A stretch of 64,000 bases of DNA, taken from contig QANZ01050821.1 of assembly GCA_003254925.1 (NCBI GenBank), positions 32,625-96,624 of the forward strand. The letters are read 5' to 3'. Source of the DNA: Chamaecrista fasciculata. Its lineage: Eukaryota > Streptophyta > Magnoliopsida > Fabales > Fabaceae. Within the stretch, counting starts at the first letter, position 1. Each line of letters begins with the position of its first letter. Positions 10,988 to 22,173 of this stretch are shown here, in pieces. The translations under genes were made by a program, and so were the position numbers. The notes beneath the pieces are model-generated. The model worked only from the letters and a program-made list of their open reading frames with translations, made no database searches and had not been told where the DNA came from.

Positions 10988-11369
10988 CCTTCGCCATGGT
11001 TTTGTCCCACTGGGTTTTCCTGGCAAGGTTTTTAATGAGGCAGCATGTAATGCGTATCAATAAATTGTGGATATTCAAGGGGGAGTGTTATAAATAATTA
11101 TGTTTGTGAATATCCACATTTGTCTTTTGGTATTCTCTATGCATAGAAGTTTGAGTTTTCCTTTTACTTTCTCTATGTACATGAATATAACCTTATCCCT
11201 TCATTATGTACATTAAGTTGGTACATCTCCCTTATAGATCCTTTAGCCTATAAATAGAGGCTTTAGGTGTTGATGTAAAGTGGATGAAATGAGTTGAATG
11301 ATAAGAACCACTCTCCCCTCTTACTTTTCTCTATTCTTTGAGTATTCATATTTCTTATATTTCATAACA
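10988..11369 (+). mobile_element. Second Ty1/copia element: 3' end and LTR
   Basis: Just after the gap, the typical copia pre-LTR sequence ends in a polypurine tract AAGGGGGAG (11077-11085). An LTR of 284 bp follows, 11086-11369, starting TGTTATAAATAATTATG and ending ATTTCATAACA. The LTR carries a clear TATA box (CCTATAAATAGAG near 11256). Everything 5' of the tract is missing or in the gap, so only the 3' end survives. It is in the opposite orientation to the neighbouring copia element. Confidence 0.8.
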
Positions 11370-11685
11370 GTTTTCACTATATTATATATATATAATTATT
11401 AATTGATAGTATATTACTGTAGCGGGTAGGGTACGGGGTGGGTACCCCAATCCCCGTACCCGGACCCATACCCGTAAATTTAAATGGGTAAATCCCTATA
11501 CCTGGACCCGTATATTTTTATCCGAACCCATATCCAAACCCATCGGGTTAAATTTGCGGGTCCCCGTCAAGTATGGATATTTTGATCATCCCTATGTATA
11601 GGTTGGAAATTCTTATATTGGAATTTACAATTTTAAACAAGTAAATTTCTAATTTTCTATATTCAAACCTATTCATTTTTTAATA

Positions 11686-12399
11686 CCGACTAAAGCTAAT
11701 GACTTGAATCAAGATAACATAATTTAAAATCGCATTAACTATGTGACAACAATATCCAAACGTCCCTTGCTTAGGTGGTACTTTTGTCGCGTAGTTTCCT
11801 TAGTTCAACAAAACCACTCGGTGCTTCCCTCTTCTTCTTTAAAAAAAGAAAAAAGAAAAAAGATGTTACTTTCCATTGTTTAACTAAAGTATTGGGTAAG
11901 AAGTCTTATTATGTTTTAAATTTTTACAATTAAATAAAACAATAATGAAACTATTTGAATTTTAGTACTTTCACCTTAGTTTTTATTTTTATTTAATTTC
12001 TTACATTAACTAATTTATTTATATTCTTTTCACTAATCCATACCTTAAATCTTTAATCTCCAATAGTAGTAAGGTCAATTCAGCGCATGTTTAAGACGAA
12101 TTACTACTATACTTTTTTACTTTTTAATCATTGTTGACTTTTTTGGGTCAAAATTATTGTTGACTTGATTGTTACGTAAAATTGGTAATTGAAGGCTCTC
12201 TGTAAATCTCTCACCAGAGTTATCAACGATATCAGTTATTTCATCACTACTAATTTAGAGTTTAAGTACTAAAATATTATAATTAGGATGTAATTCACCG
12301 TTAAATTATAGTAAGTACTCTATATTCTTTGACAGTTTCCAATCACCTACCCTCACTTACCAATAGTAGCTGATTTTTGCCGCGGCTATTGTCAACAAC
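11686..12399. other. Intergenic, no gene seen
   Basis: AT-rich spacer between the transposon nest and the GT64 gene; an A-rich tract lies near 11840-11860. I find no coding sequence. Confidence 0.5.
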
Positions 12400-12861
12400 C
12401 CCCAACATCAGTCAAAGTTTCAGACGATTGCTGGCATCAAACGGTTGTCAGAGAACCACGTGTCCAAACATTTAATATCAGTATCCCTAATATACCCTTG
12501 AATCTTTCTCAGTGCCGACCCCGAAGAATCGAACCGCTTTTTGGCTTCCCTTCGATCTAAAGCGAAAGAGATCGACGTAACTTCAGAAATCAAGCCAAAT
12601 GGTAGCAAATCTATTCGATTCAATGATGCCTTCAAGTTGAAGCATCCCATTTATCAATAATTTACCATACGTTTCTGCTCTCTGCTTCTCCGATTCCGTT
12701 TCCACACAGCTCCGCCGCGCCGGAATTGGAACCGTTGCGGCTGTTATGGTGGACGCGGTGGCTCCTTGCTGACCTGGAGCCCGGAGGCTTCGACTCCGGC
12801 GGCGAGATCCTTTCAAGTTTCCGGAGGTATATATATATATATATACGCAGAGGCCGGAGGG
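12400..12861 (+). promoter_or_regulatory. Upstream region of the GT64 gene with G-box
   Basis: Holds a G-box CACGTG at 12457-12462, a GC-richer and probably transcribed leader from about 12500, and a (TA)n run at 12831-12845 just before the start codon. The short distance makes the TA run part of the leader rather than a TATA box. The transcription start is not determinable by eye. Confidence 0.35.
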
Positions 12862-15800
12862 ATGAGAGGAAGCTTTTGGTTAAACCGTCGTGCTGAGCAG
12901 AGGCTCCGGCAGCTGGTGATATCGGCCACCGTTAAACCAGTGAAGATCAAGATTCTGATGATCTGCTGTTGTATTTCGTTAACGATGCTCGTGCTTGCCA
13001 GTAGTGCTTCCTCCTTTGTGGCATGGACCAATCAACGTCCTGCTTTGAGTAGCTCGTCTGTTTCAGGGTTAGTGAGCTGTTTTTCTGCTAACGGTTTTGG
13101 ATTGTTGGCTTAGTTGCTTAGTTTATTGGCATGTACTCCACCTGCTAGTTGTTTGTAGTTTCTATTTTGGGCGAATGTGATTGGGAAACACGGCACCAAA
13201 TATATTTCTTTCTATTATTAAGATCGATTCGGATTTAATTAGCAAATGTTATAACTGGAAAGTTTTAAGTTTGCTTATAGGGTTTCCACTTTCCATAATA
13301 TTGTCAGATGAGATAGGGACAGCCAAAATTCTGTTTTTACTCTTTAAATTAGTTTTAAATTGGAGTACCTCATTTTGGAATTATAGAAACGTCTTCCTGT
13401 ATTTAGAAATAGAGGAATTTGGGAAACAGTTTTCTGCCAAGTATCTGCTAAAAGTGGTCATCTGCATGCGTTATTTTTTTTATGGGTAGAAGTGGAATAC
13501 ACTTCATGATGGGCTCCTAGATAATTTGTTTTAGTTAAGAAAGGCCATTATCATCCTTTTGTAAAAGATTTTCAATGTAATCTAACCATCTTTATATTTT
13601 ATTTTTTCCTTTCTTTAAAAAAAGGGATTATTATGGGTGTTTATTTTATTAATGATATTATGATAAGACTTGAATTTTGATCTGGTGGGGTGGCATTGGA
13701 GGATGAACCAGGAAATAGAAATGACAAGGCACCTTCTAACGTATAGGTCTTACTCAGGGTTCAGTTCTCGAAACGTCAAATTTAAAACTTAATTGTAGCA
13801 TTTGAGGATTTTGCAGCTGACTTTACAGTACGTTATGCCTGAGCAGCTGAGCTAGGGTATAAATGTCTTTAAATTCACTGTTAATCAAAGTTTAGCTACG
13901 ATGCATTTTAATCATTAAAGCCCTCCCTTTTTCATGATTTTCTTTTCCTTTGTTGAATCAGTTAGTAAGAGGTTGGCTTTTGCTCTGTAATTATAGTTTT
14001 CATTCTGAGTATTGAGTGTAGATTGCTTGAAATATCAGAGAACACATTGTCATTTTGTATTTCATTCTCAGGAAAGGATATTCTATTGTGATGAACACAT
14101 GGAAGCGATATGATCTCCTAAAGCAGTCTATCAAGCACTATGCTTCATGTCCTCGCCTTCAATCAGTGCATATAGTGTGGAGTGAACCCAGTCCACCTTC
14201 AGACTCTCTCTTAAATTTTTTACATCATGTCTTACAGTCCAAGTCTAAAGATGGGCCACGTGTCAAATTGAAGTTTGATATAAACAAGGAAGACAGTTTG
14301 AATAATAGATTTAAAGAAATCAAGGATTTCGAGACAGATGCAGTCTTTTCTATTGACGACGATGTTCTATTTCCTTGCTCTTCGGTGGAATTTGCATTTG
14401 ATGTTTGGCTTAGTGCCCCAGATACAATGGTGGGATTTGTACCTCGTGTGCATTGGATGGTTTCATCGGTATGATTTTTTTTAATACTCTTTTATGTGTA
14501 TATTTTCATCCTTGGTGCTTTTGGTGATATAATGATTCCTTTATGACTACATTTCCAGCTGAAATGTGAGTGAAAAATTCAATGACTTATTAAGAATGGA
14601 CATTATCAATCTTTCATGATCTGAAGTTGGCATGCATTACCATTGAAATGGCTGAATTCCCTGTTGCTTATAAGACTGGTTAAAGTTTGCCAACTAGTTG
14701 ATTTCGAAGTTGCATTTTTCTCAATTTGGGGAGTGAAGATCTGTTTATGGCTGTTCTGGAGAGGATCTAAATTTCAAAGGGAAAGAAAGAGATTTGTACT
14801 TCGGTCCTAGATGGAAAAATTCCTTCTCAATGTGATGATCCTGTTTTCAAGAAGCAGCTAGTGTCAACTTCCAATTTCTATTTATTTATTTATTTTTAAT
14901 AATGATGCAACCTGTTAGAGATCTTTTAAAATGTATTCAAGTTTTAGTCCTGTGGCTTGGAGAATATCTAAAATCTGTACTGCTAACCTTTCAAATAATT
15001 TATCATTGCTTGCAGAAGGATAATGGCATTCAATTTAGATACGGTGGGTGGTGGTCAGTGTGGTGGACTGGTACATACAGTATGGTGCTCTCCAAGGCAG
15101 CATTTTTCCACAAAAAGTATTTTGGTCTTTATACAAATGAGATGTCAGGATCCATTAGAGAATATGTAACCAAGAACAGGTTCTTTCTCTTGATCTTGTT
15201 TATTAGAATTTAGTCTTCCAGACTATGTAATATTCTTTTTCCTTAAATTTTATTTTTAACAATATTATGAATTCTCCAGGAATTGTGAAGACATCGCTAT
15301 GTCTTTCCTAGTTGCAAATGTTACTGGTGCACCCCCTATATGGGTCAAAGGTAATTAAGACATCAGAAACAGAACCTGTATTTTTCAACTCCCTATATTC
15401 GAACTAATATTAGGAGTTTAATGTGGTTATAATGTGGTAGTTTTATGATTTTTGTTTGTACAGTTCAGACATTTGTAAATTTGATCTTGTGGGTGGAGAG
15501 TTATGGTAATGTTTAGTATTGACATGTGCACATATTGGTTTGACACTACTTGATACTAGAGCTAAAAAAAAAATTGATACTGGAGTATGTTGTAATTATT
15601 TTAGTTCATGGATAGTTACTTTCTTCCTTTTGTTTTCCTTTTGTCTTTCTAGAATAGGATACTGTTTGACCTTTTGGTACCATAAGTGAAGACCCTATCT
15701 CTGACCTCAATTTTCGGCAGCAGATTTAATACCATGAGCTATTTCCACTCATTCCTTCTCTTTAGGATGCTGTCATTATTTACTTAAATTGGGGTACAAG

Positions 15801-16573
15801 TGACAGCAACATTGGTTTACCTGCTCTGCTCTATTTTTATAAAAAGAGGGTTAAGAAAATTGACATGCGTTCCATCCTGCTGAGACGCCAATGTGTTAAC
15901 TCATACTAAGACAGATGGAACATAATTTCAACTTATCAGAAAGTATATTGTATCTCATAATTAGAAAATTTACAGTAGTTTTAGGTAAATGAGGAAGATC
16001 TAACGTGTGACTTTTTAGCCAATTCCTCACCCACTCAATCACTTGACCTAGCCTCAGGTGGAACAGCAGTTAATTCTACTGTTTCTCTCTATCATTGTCA
16101 TTAGGGTATGCAACTACACATGTCAGTATAAAGGGGTCCTAAGATTTTAGTCCAGTGGAAACCTAGTAATTTACTTCTCGCTCGCTTCTAGCTTTGCAGT
16201 TCATCAATAGTGTTAAATTCTCTAAGATGGTGGTTGAAACAATAATTTGATAATTCACGCTGTGTTTCACCACACCATGATATTATGTAGCTAATTGTGA
16301 AGATCTATGCAATGCATGTCCTTTCTGATAACCTCTTCTCAAGATTCTTGGGCGTCGTACAACGATATTTGTAACCCATATTTTAATGGTTTGGATTATG
16401 TAATTGCTTCAGGTAAGATATTTGAGATTGGATCAACTGGAATCAGTAGCTTGGGAGGTCACAGTGAAAGAAGAACAGAGTGCCTTAACAGATTTGTGGC
16501 AGAGTATGGACAGATGCCCTTGGTATCTACCACATTGAAGGCTGTTGATAGCCGCAATACCTGGTTCTGGTAA
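12862..16573 (+). CDS. EPC1: GT64 family glycosyltransferase, EPC1/GMT1-like
   Basis: Five exons: 12862-13067, 14072-14468, 15016-15179, 15280-15350, 16413-16573, all GT-AG, joining to 332 residues, the family's usual size. A short basic N-terminus is followed by a signal anchor (about residues 31-52), giving a type II Golgi topology. Family marks include YSIVMNTWKR (from about residue 72), a DXD-type metal/nucleotide-sugar site SIDDDV (D164-166), GGWWSVWWTGTYSMVLSKAA, and the C-terminal SRNTWFW end. Plant GT64 members act in Golgi glycosylation of inositol-phosphoceramide sphingolipids; EPC1/GMT1 is the mannosyl-transferring one, and Arabidopsis mutants show cell-adhesion defects. Length, exon-1 anchor and terminal WFW favour the EPC1/GMT1 branch over the other two plant GT64 branches. 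The subfamily call is from recall. A RTE LINE lies 320 bp downstream. Confidence 0.88.
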
Positions 16574-16882
16574 TCCTGAATTCTTACTTTCCTTTGCTGT
16601 TGTAGATGTTCCTCCATTTAAGTTAGATAGTTGAGTATAATTCTTTAAGTCATAGAGCTGTATAATATTGATTCTTACACGCAATTCATGAATTTTTGCG
16701 GGGAAAGCTGATTTACTACGTTCCTCGTATTAATTTATTGTATTCTTGACATGTAATACCGGGCTTTTGATTGCAAAATCAAGGAAACATTGCACCAATG
16801 CCAAGAAAATTCTGGCGTATTAATTTTTCTGTAATGCCATATTTTGGATTTTCACAATTTGGTTCTCCTTGTGGCCTGTGTG
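16574..16882 (+). other. 3' flank of the GT64 gene
   Basis: Probable 3' UTR and spacer, ending at the target-site duplication of a LINE (16883-16896). No other feature is visible. Confidence 0.5.
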
Positions 16883-16896
16883 TCTTTCCAACAAAA

Positions 16897-18004
16897 CAAC
16901 AACAACAACCAAAGCCTTATCCCACTAGGTGGGGTCGGCTATATGAATCAAGTGACGCCAGCGTGTTCTATCCTTGCACATGTCAACCGTAAGGTTATTG
17001 ATAGCTAGATCTTTTCGGATAGTTTCTTGGATAGTTTTCTTTGGTCTTCCCCTTCCTCGGATTATAGGATTCTCTATCATTTGATCAACTCTGCGTACCG
17101 GGGCCTCTAAAGGTCTTCTTTGCACATGCCCAAACCACCTAAGGCGTGTTTCGACCAATTTCTCAATGATAGGCGCCACACCAACCTCCTCTCTGATGAC
17201 TTCATTCCTGATCTTATCCTTAATAGTATGACCACACATCCAACGAAGCATTCTCATCTCAGTCACGTTGAATTTTTGCTCATGTTGCCCTTTTATCGCC
17301 CAACATTCAATACCATACAATAGAGCGGGTCTTATTGCCATGTGGTAAAATTTTCCTTTTAGTTTAAGCGGCACTTTTTTATCACAGATAACCCCTGAGG
17401 CCTTTCTCCACTTCATCCACCTTGCCTGGATCCTGTGATTAACATCCTCTTCTATTTCCCCTTTGCTTTGCAAAATCGTTCCCAAATACTTAAAGCTTGT
17501 AACTTCTTGTAACTGATGATCACGGAGTTTCACAATATCTGTAGGATCCCCTTCACTGCCACTGAACTTACACGCCATAAACTCTGTCTTACTTTTACTG
17601 ATACAAAAACCATAAGTCTCCAAAGCTTGTCTCCACCTTTCTAGTGTTGCATTGACTTCGCCTTTGGAGTCTCCGACCAAGACAATGTCATCAGCAAAGA
17701 GCATGCACCTTGGTGCCGCCTCTTGTATATGTTCAGTGAGTACATTTACTACCACATTAAAGAGGTATGGGCTCAGAACAGAGCCTTGATGAAGTCCTAT
17801 GGTAATAGGAAAATCCCTCGTCGCTCCACTCTGTATTCTCACACAAGTTGTAACCCCGTTATACATGTCTTGAATTGCCCGTATATAAGTCACACGAACT
17901 CCTTTTTTCTCCAAAGCCTTCCACAAAACATCCTTTGGTACTCTGTCATAAGCTTTTTCTAAATCGATGAAAACTATGTAAAGATCCTTATGAGCGCTCT
18001 GATA
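16897..18004 (-). mobile_element. 5'-truncated RTE-type LINE with 14-bp TSD
   Basis: A perfect 14-bp direct repeat TCTTTCCAACAAAA lies at 16883-16896 and 18005-18018. Between them, on the minus strand, lies the C-terminal half of a non-LTR retrotransposon ending in a (GTT)n tail (16897 to about 16908), the short microsatellite 3' end typical of RTE-clade LINEs. The 5' end is truncated inside the reverse transcriptase, as is common in target-primed insertion. The perfect duplications and long open frame suggest fairly recent insertion. Confidence 0.85.
16925..18004 (-). pseudogene. RTE-type reverse transcriptase fragment
   Basis: About 360 codons are open without a stop. Motifs in order: DLEKAYDRVPKDVLWKAL (RT block with the first catalytic Asp), GLHQGSVLSPYLFN, the catalytic LFADDIVLVGD, SKTEFMACKF, and the C-terminal module ending RWRHLIHIADPT before the stop. 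These are the RT palm and thumb plus the distal region of plant RTE LINEs. The endonuclease and the front of the RT are absent, so the copy cannot mobilise itself although its surviving frame is intact. The apparent upstream extension of the frame (to 18079) is host sequence beyond the TSD. Confidence 0.9.
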
Positions 18005-18018
18005 TCTTTCCAACAAAA

Positions 18019-18515
18019 ATTGCATAAATTTAATTTCCAGAGAAATAGTAAGGATCATGATCCTGAATAAGGTAAACAATCATCTATATTGAGATCTTGG
18101 TATTACTCAAATTCTGTGCATTTTGGCTGGGGAACTCTGGTAGATCTAGCAGGCTGTGCTCCCTTCAACCAAAGAATTTTGAGCTGTATTATTTAAAGAT
18201 ATCTTCTATGAGCTCATTTTCTAACATTTAATTGTTCGTTTTCATCACTCGCAAATGTGTTAGGATTAATAATAATAAGTTATAAAACAAATGTTAAAAA
18301 GATTAATAAATTAAACCAATGCAAGCTCAAGCTAGGAAATCTCATGATAATGCTTTGTAGGTCAAAACAAGAATCAAATCCACTTGACTAAATTAAATCA
18401 AATTGAATCAAAATAAAAATCGAGCTACTAATTTTTGAATATGTTTTCTTACTTTAATTTGTTATATATTATATTTAATTCAAAAAATTATCATTTTTCT
18501 TTTAATCATCATGCA
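18019..18515. other. Intergenic, no gene seen
   Basis: AT-rich spacer following the LINE; I see no coding sequence and no clear repeat boundaries. Confidence 0.5.
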
Positions 18516-18640
18516 CAGGGGCGTATTTAGGGGGCAAATGGGGCCATCGCCCCCAAATTGGCAATAATCTCAAATAAGTCCTTATATATTTTAGAAATGT
18601 TGTAAAGATGAAGGAAGTTGCCCCCCNATTTTATATTCAA
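18516..18640. mobile_element. hAT-like terminus, partial
   Basis: Starts CAGGGGCGTATTTAGGGGGC and carries the mirrored GGGGCCATCGCCCCC block that is common at the ends of plant hAT non-autonomous elements. An undetermined base lies at 18627 beside a C6 run. The other terminus could not be placed. Confidence 0.4.
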
Positions 18641-18903
18641 CTTAATCTCATGAAGTAAGATCCAATTTATCAATTTCCAATTTTATTATCCATCACTCTA
18701 TAATTCATCCCTTTACAGTTTCCATTCGTGACTCTATAATTCATCCCTTTACAGTTTCCATTATTTAATATTTTGATCATTTAAATATTACTATCTCCTA
18801 AACTTATCATCTTCTTACATTCTTTTATATGTTTTATAATTTTATTTTGTCCAATTTATCCATTTTATTTTATAATATTGATAAATTTAAAGAGAAAAAA
18901 ATA

Positions 18904-19271
18904 GGTCAAAATCTTATTTGGTCCCTAATATTTACCTAAAGTTCCATTTTGGTTCTTAATATTTTTGTTTTGTTTTGGTCATTAATATTTTCTAAAAGTT
19001 TTATAATTGATCCTTAATTATTGAATGTGATCATATTTCTTGTTTATTGGTTACTTCAACTGGGTAAAGAAAAAACTCATCAAATTTAACACATAGCTCT
19101 AATTTCATTATGTTCAAGTATAAAATGAGATAGATATGCCTATATTCAATAGTTAGGGAACAATTATAAACTTTTAGAAAATATTAAAAACCAAAATAGA
19201 ACAAAAAAAATATTAAGGACCAAAATGAAACTTTAAGTAAACATTAGGGACTAAAATAAAATTTCTGCCAA
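18904..19271. mobile_element. MITE-like inverted-repeat element
   Basis: The left end GGTCAAAATCTTATTTGGTCC and the right end, with GGGACTAAAATAAAATTTCTGCC, are imperfect inverted repeats with TTTGGTCC-type subterminal modules. It belongs with the GGYYAAA-ended elements elsewhere in the window, but I found no convincing 9-bp duplication here. Confidence 0.45.
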
Positions 19272-19564
19272 AAATTATTACGACCTCCCCTGATCATGCA
19301 ATTGGCTTCATAAAAATGATCTAGTTTCAGTTATTGACAAATTATCACTTTCATTTTTTATTATTTTCTTCTTCAAATCTTAAATTTAAATTATAATTTT
19401 CTCTTTTAATCTTTGATTTCGACATATTACTCCGAAGTATATTTTTCTTCTTCACTTCTATTTTTAATTAATAGAAAAATTAATAATTAAATTATTAAAC
19501 TGCTTAAATCGAATCGCCCATATCGTACTTCAAACCCATTTGAGGTAGTATGATTAAAAATTTA

Positions 19565-20550
19565 GGCAAAAGACCCTTCCGTGCCCCTAACGTTTGCGGT
19601 GATTTTCAAATATGCCTTTAACGTCTCATTTGTGTCAGTTGTGCCCCCAATGTGAAACGTTAGTTTCAATTATGCCCCTAATTTTGACTCAATGTTGATG
19701 TGTCAATTTTTTTCTGAATTGAATATGTGACAAGAGGATTGGATAAATAACGTTTGATTAAAAAATGTTTCAAAAATAAATCAGGGATGTTTTATTTATT
19801 CATTCATTTTGCCACATATTCAATTCAGAACAAAAAGTTGACACACAAGTAAAATTGGGAGCATAATTGAAACTAACGTTTCACATTGGGGGCACAACTG
19901 ACCAGAGACGGAGCCAGGATTATTTTATAATGTAATTATAAAATTTATATATTAAATAAAATATTAATTAAAATTAATTATTTAGTTAATATTTTATATA
20001 ATATATATAAATAATTAATATTTTATAAATATAAAATAAAAATATTAAATATATATATTAATCTTTTAATTTTTGAATATTTAAATGATAATAATAGTAG
20101 TTGCCTAAAATTATATTTATGATAATATTTTATGTATTTTTTATTATAGATACGTATATTACTATTTGTATCAAATATACTTATATATATAGATTAAAAT
20201 ACTATTTTGGGCCCTCATGTATTATATTGTTCTCAATTTAATCTTCCCTAAATTTTCTTTGTTAATTTAGTCCCTCACAAATGTTTTCATTAATCCCTCC
20301 ATTCAATTTTTATAAGAATTGGTGATGTAATACTGTTAAATAATAATGTCATTTTCATTATCTAATGTTAATCCCTCTATCATAGANGGGAGGTGAACCA
20401 AGTATCAATCACAGAGGCAATGGCAAACTTATGACATATTTGTATTTGGTTGGGGGGCCATGGCCCCTACCAGCCCCCTCCCTCCATCCCTGTTAGAGGC
20501 ATAACTGAAAATCACCGCAAACGTTAAGAGTACAAAAGGGTTTTTTTGTC
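19565..20550. mobile_element. Mutator-like MITE with perfect 9-bp TSD, itself interrupted
   Basis: Inverted termini GGCAAAAGACCC and GGGTTTTTTTGTC, with shared GTGCCCCTAACG and GCGGTGATTTTCA subterminal blocks, are bounded by AAAAATTTA at 19556-19564 and 20551-20559. Removing the nested insert 19903-20492 leaves about 396 bp, the size of its relatives. A shorter sibling lies in a P0 intron at 35859-36148. Confidence 0.75.
19903..20492. mobile_element. Nested hAT-like element inside the Mutator-like MITE
   Basis: The left end CAGAGACGGAGCCAGGAT and right end CCCTCCCTCCATCCCTG are imperfect inverted repeats of the CAGGGRYGGAG type seen in plant hAT elements. The interior is extremely AT-rich and contains an undetermined base at 20387. 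No 8-bp duplication is visible, and about 12 bases of the host MITE are missing at the site relative to its sibling, so insertion came with a deletion or has decayed. Confidence 0.55.
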
Positions 20551-20997
20551 AAAAATTTATTCAAAACAGTTCAATTCCCAACACTCCAAATACATGGTAT
20601 ACTTTTCTCTGTTGACACCAAGTGCAAGTGCAAGAAAACTAATTGTTTGATGGAAGAAAGCATCCTAATCTTCATCATATAGTTGCCACCTATTACAGCA
20701 TTACCCTTGCAAGTATTTTTCCTATTCCTCGACAGGGGGATTATTCACTTCCTTGAACAAGAGGATGCTAATAATCAAAGACACTTTCCTTTAAGCTGGA
20801 TGGACACAGAAAATGGTGAACTTGCGAACTGGTGTATGTGCTTACTTGGGATCCTATTAGCTATCCTCTCTTTGATGAACACAATAACCTTTCTTCTGAG
20901 GAGGAAGTTAATTTTTGGCAAAACTGTTGTATTATTCAGGAAACCTCGTCTTTCTTCAGGACATGGAGGGGGATAGCATGACAGTTGGCAGATTGAT

Positions 20998-21736
20998 TCA
21001 TATGCCTCCTAGAATCCCAGATTCTAGTAATATCATTTCTACTCCGCTTTTTACAACCCATCCAAGAGGACTCATCTTCGTGTCACACAAATTGGTAAGA
21101 TAATCACTTGCCAAGATAGCAGATTTAGGGATCCAACTATAGCTACAACCATCTAAAGAACTGGAAACATAAATAATGTCATCTAAAAAAGACAAACACT
21201 TCCAATCAAAATAGCAGGCAACTCCAATGGCTGCAATGATTTGAATAATCAAACTAATCAGTTATTGAATAATCAAACTATATTATTCAATCTCTAAATT
21301 ATAAGTTATTGCAATTGTCAATGATTTGATCTGTGGGGATCAAAAAATAAAAATTCAATGCAAATTTAGAGACTCAAAAGCATTAATTTAATATAAACTC
21401 AAAGACTTAAAAAGCATAAAATCAATTCAAATTTAAATACCAAATCATCACTAAGGATCTAATCAACTTATTCGATATAAATTTAGGGACCAACTTTCAA
21501 TTTCAGAGAACAACATCGTCTTAACCTAATGAGGCCAGGACAAGCTTTCATGTTTTCTGATTAATAAAGACTTCACAAGAACTAATTGCCTTCACTTTAT
21601 TATCATTCTTCATTCTATTTAGAAGGTTAGGAATTCCATACTTCATTAGCAAAAAGAATGGACTCCTATCCAAGTCATTCAGCATAGTAGACACCAGTTG
21701 GACTGTATTAACACTGCCTATGTTGCAATTTCTCAA
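20998..21736 (-). pseudogene. Unrecognised gene remnant, two exon-like segments
   Basis: Two protein-like stretches on the minus strand. Upstream (21736 to about 21550): GSVNTVQLVSTMLNDLDRSP continuing with FFLLMKYGIPNLLNRMKNDN. Downstream, after a good acceptor CAG (21233-21231): DWKCLSFLDDIIYVSSSLDG, SYSWIPKSAILASDYLTNLC and GWVVKSGVEMILLESGILGG, ending at a TGA (20998-21000). Amino-acid composition and the acceptor site look genuine, but neither segment has a complete set of splice sites or a start. I do not recognise the family and no further exons are evident. Confidence 0.3.
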
Positions 21737-22033
21737 CTCTCAAGCTGCAAAAGAGCTACCAAGCATGTTTTTCAATTACAAAAAATTAGCCAAAAATATC
21801 ATACGTACTAATATTGTCACTTCTTTTTTCCTTCACAGAGATAAAGGCTATTTATGCATCTTGGCTCTCACTTTGAATCATGGAAGATGGCAAGAATTAA
21901 AAATATAGAAAAACATTCATAGATGGATTAAGCTTCATTTTCTCTTTAGGTGGATCAGAGTTTTCTTTTTCAGTAACAAAGTAAAGAAAAGAAACTAAGC
22001 AACACAAGACCTCACGGTACTAACATCTTGAAT
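21737..22033. other. Intergenic, no gene seen
   Basis: AT-rich spacer leading to the perfect inverted repeat; nothing else was recognised. Confidence 0.45.
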
Positions 22034-22163
22034 AAAGAATGTTAGGATGAGCTGAAAGAGAATTCTACAACCATTGATCAGTAACACCACCTTTTGATTT
22101 TCCAAAGACAAAGATATGATCAATGGTTGTAGAATTCTCTTTCAGCTCATCCTAACATTCTTT
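22034..22163. repeat. Perfect 47-bp inverted repeat (hairpin)
   Basis: The left arm 22034-22080 (starts AAAGAATGTTAGGATGAGC) and right arm 22117-22163 are exact reverse complements over 47 bases, separated by a 36-base loop. The last 15 bases of the right arm are partly repeated as CTTTCAGCTCATCC just beyond it (about 22160-22173). A transcript would fold into a fully paired stem. No terminal motif of a known transposon family was seen. Confidence 0.9.
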
Positions 22164-22173
22164 CAGCTCATCC

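Larger units (their letters stand above)
5793..11594. mobile_element. hAT-like element (TAGGGATG termini) hosting nested retrotransposons
   Basis: The left end TAGGGATGATCATGGGTA (5793) and right end TTTGATCATCCCTA (to 11594) are inverted repeats. The subterminal regions are rich in GGGTACC/CCCATACCC blocks. A 7-bp direct repeat TGTATAG flanks it (5786-5792 and 11595-11601); an 8-bp reading has one mismatch. The empty site TTGTATAGGTTGG is preserved in the neighbouring tandem copy near 5540. CATCCCTA ends with a 7-8 bp duplication point to the hAT superfamily. The element itself is only the outer parts (5793-6114 and 11370-11594); the interior is two copia retrotransposons and an assembly gap. 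No hAT transposase was found. Confidence 0.65.

Noticed and set aside
18005-18079. N-terminal extension of the LINE reverse transcriptase frame
   Set aside because: It lies beyond the 14-bp target duplication, so it is host DNA that happens to be open.
18904-19271. 9-bp duplication for this MITE-like element
   Set aside because: Flanking 9-mers match at only about 5 of 9 positions in an A-rich context, so no target duplication is claimed.
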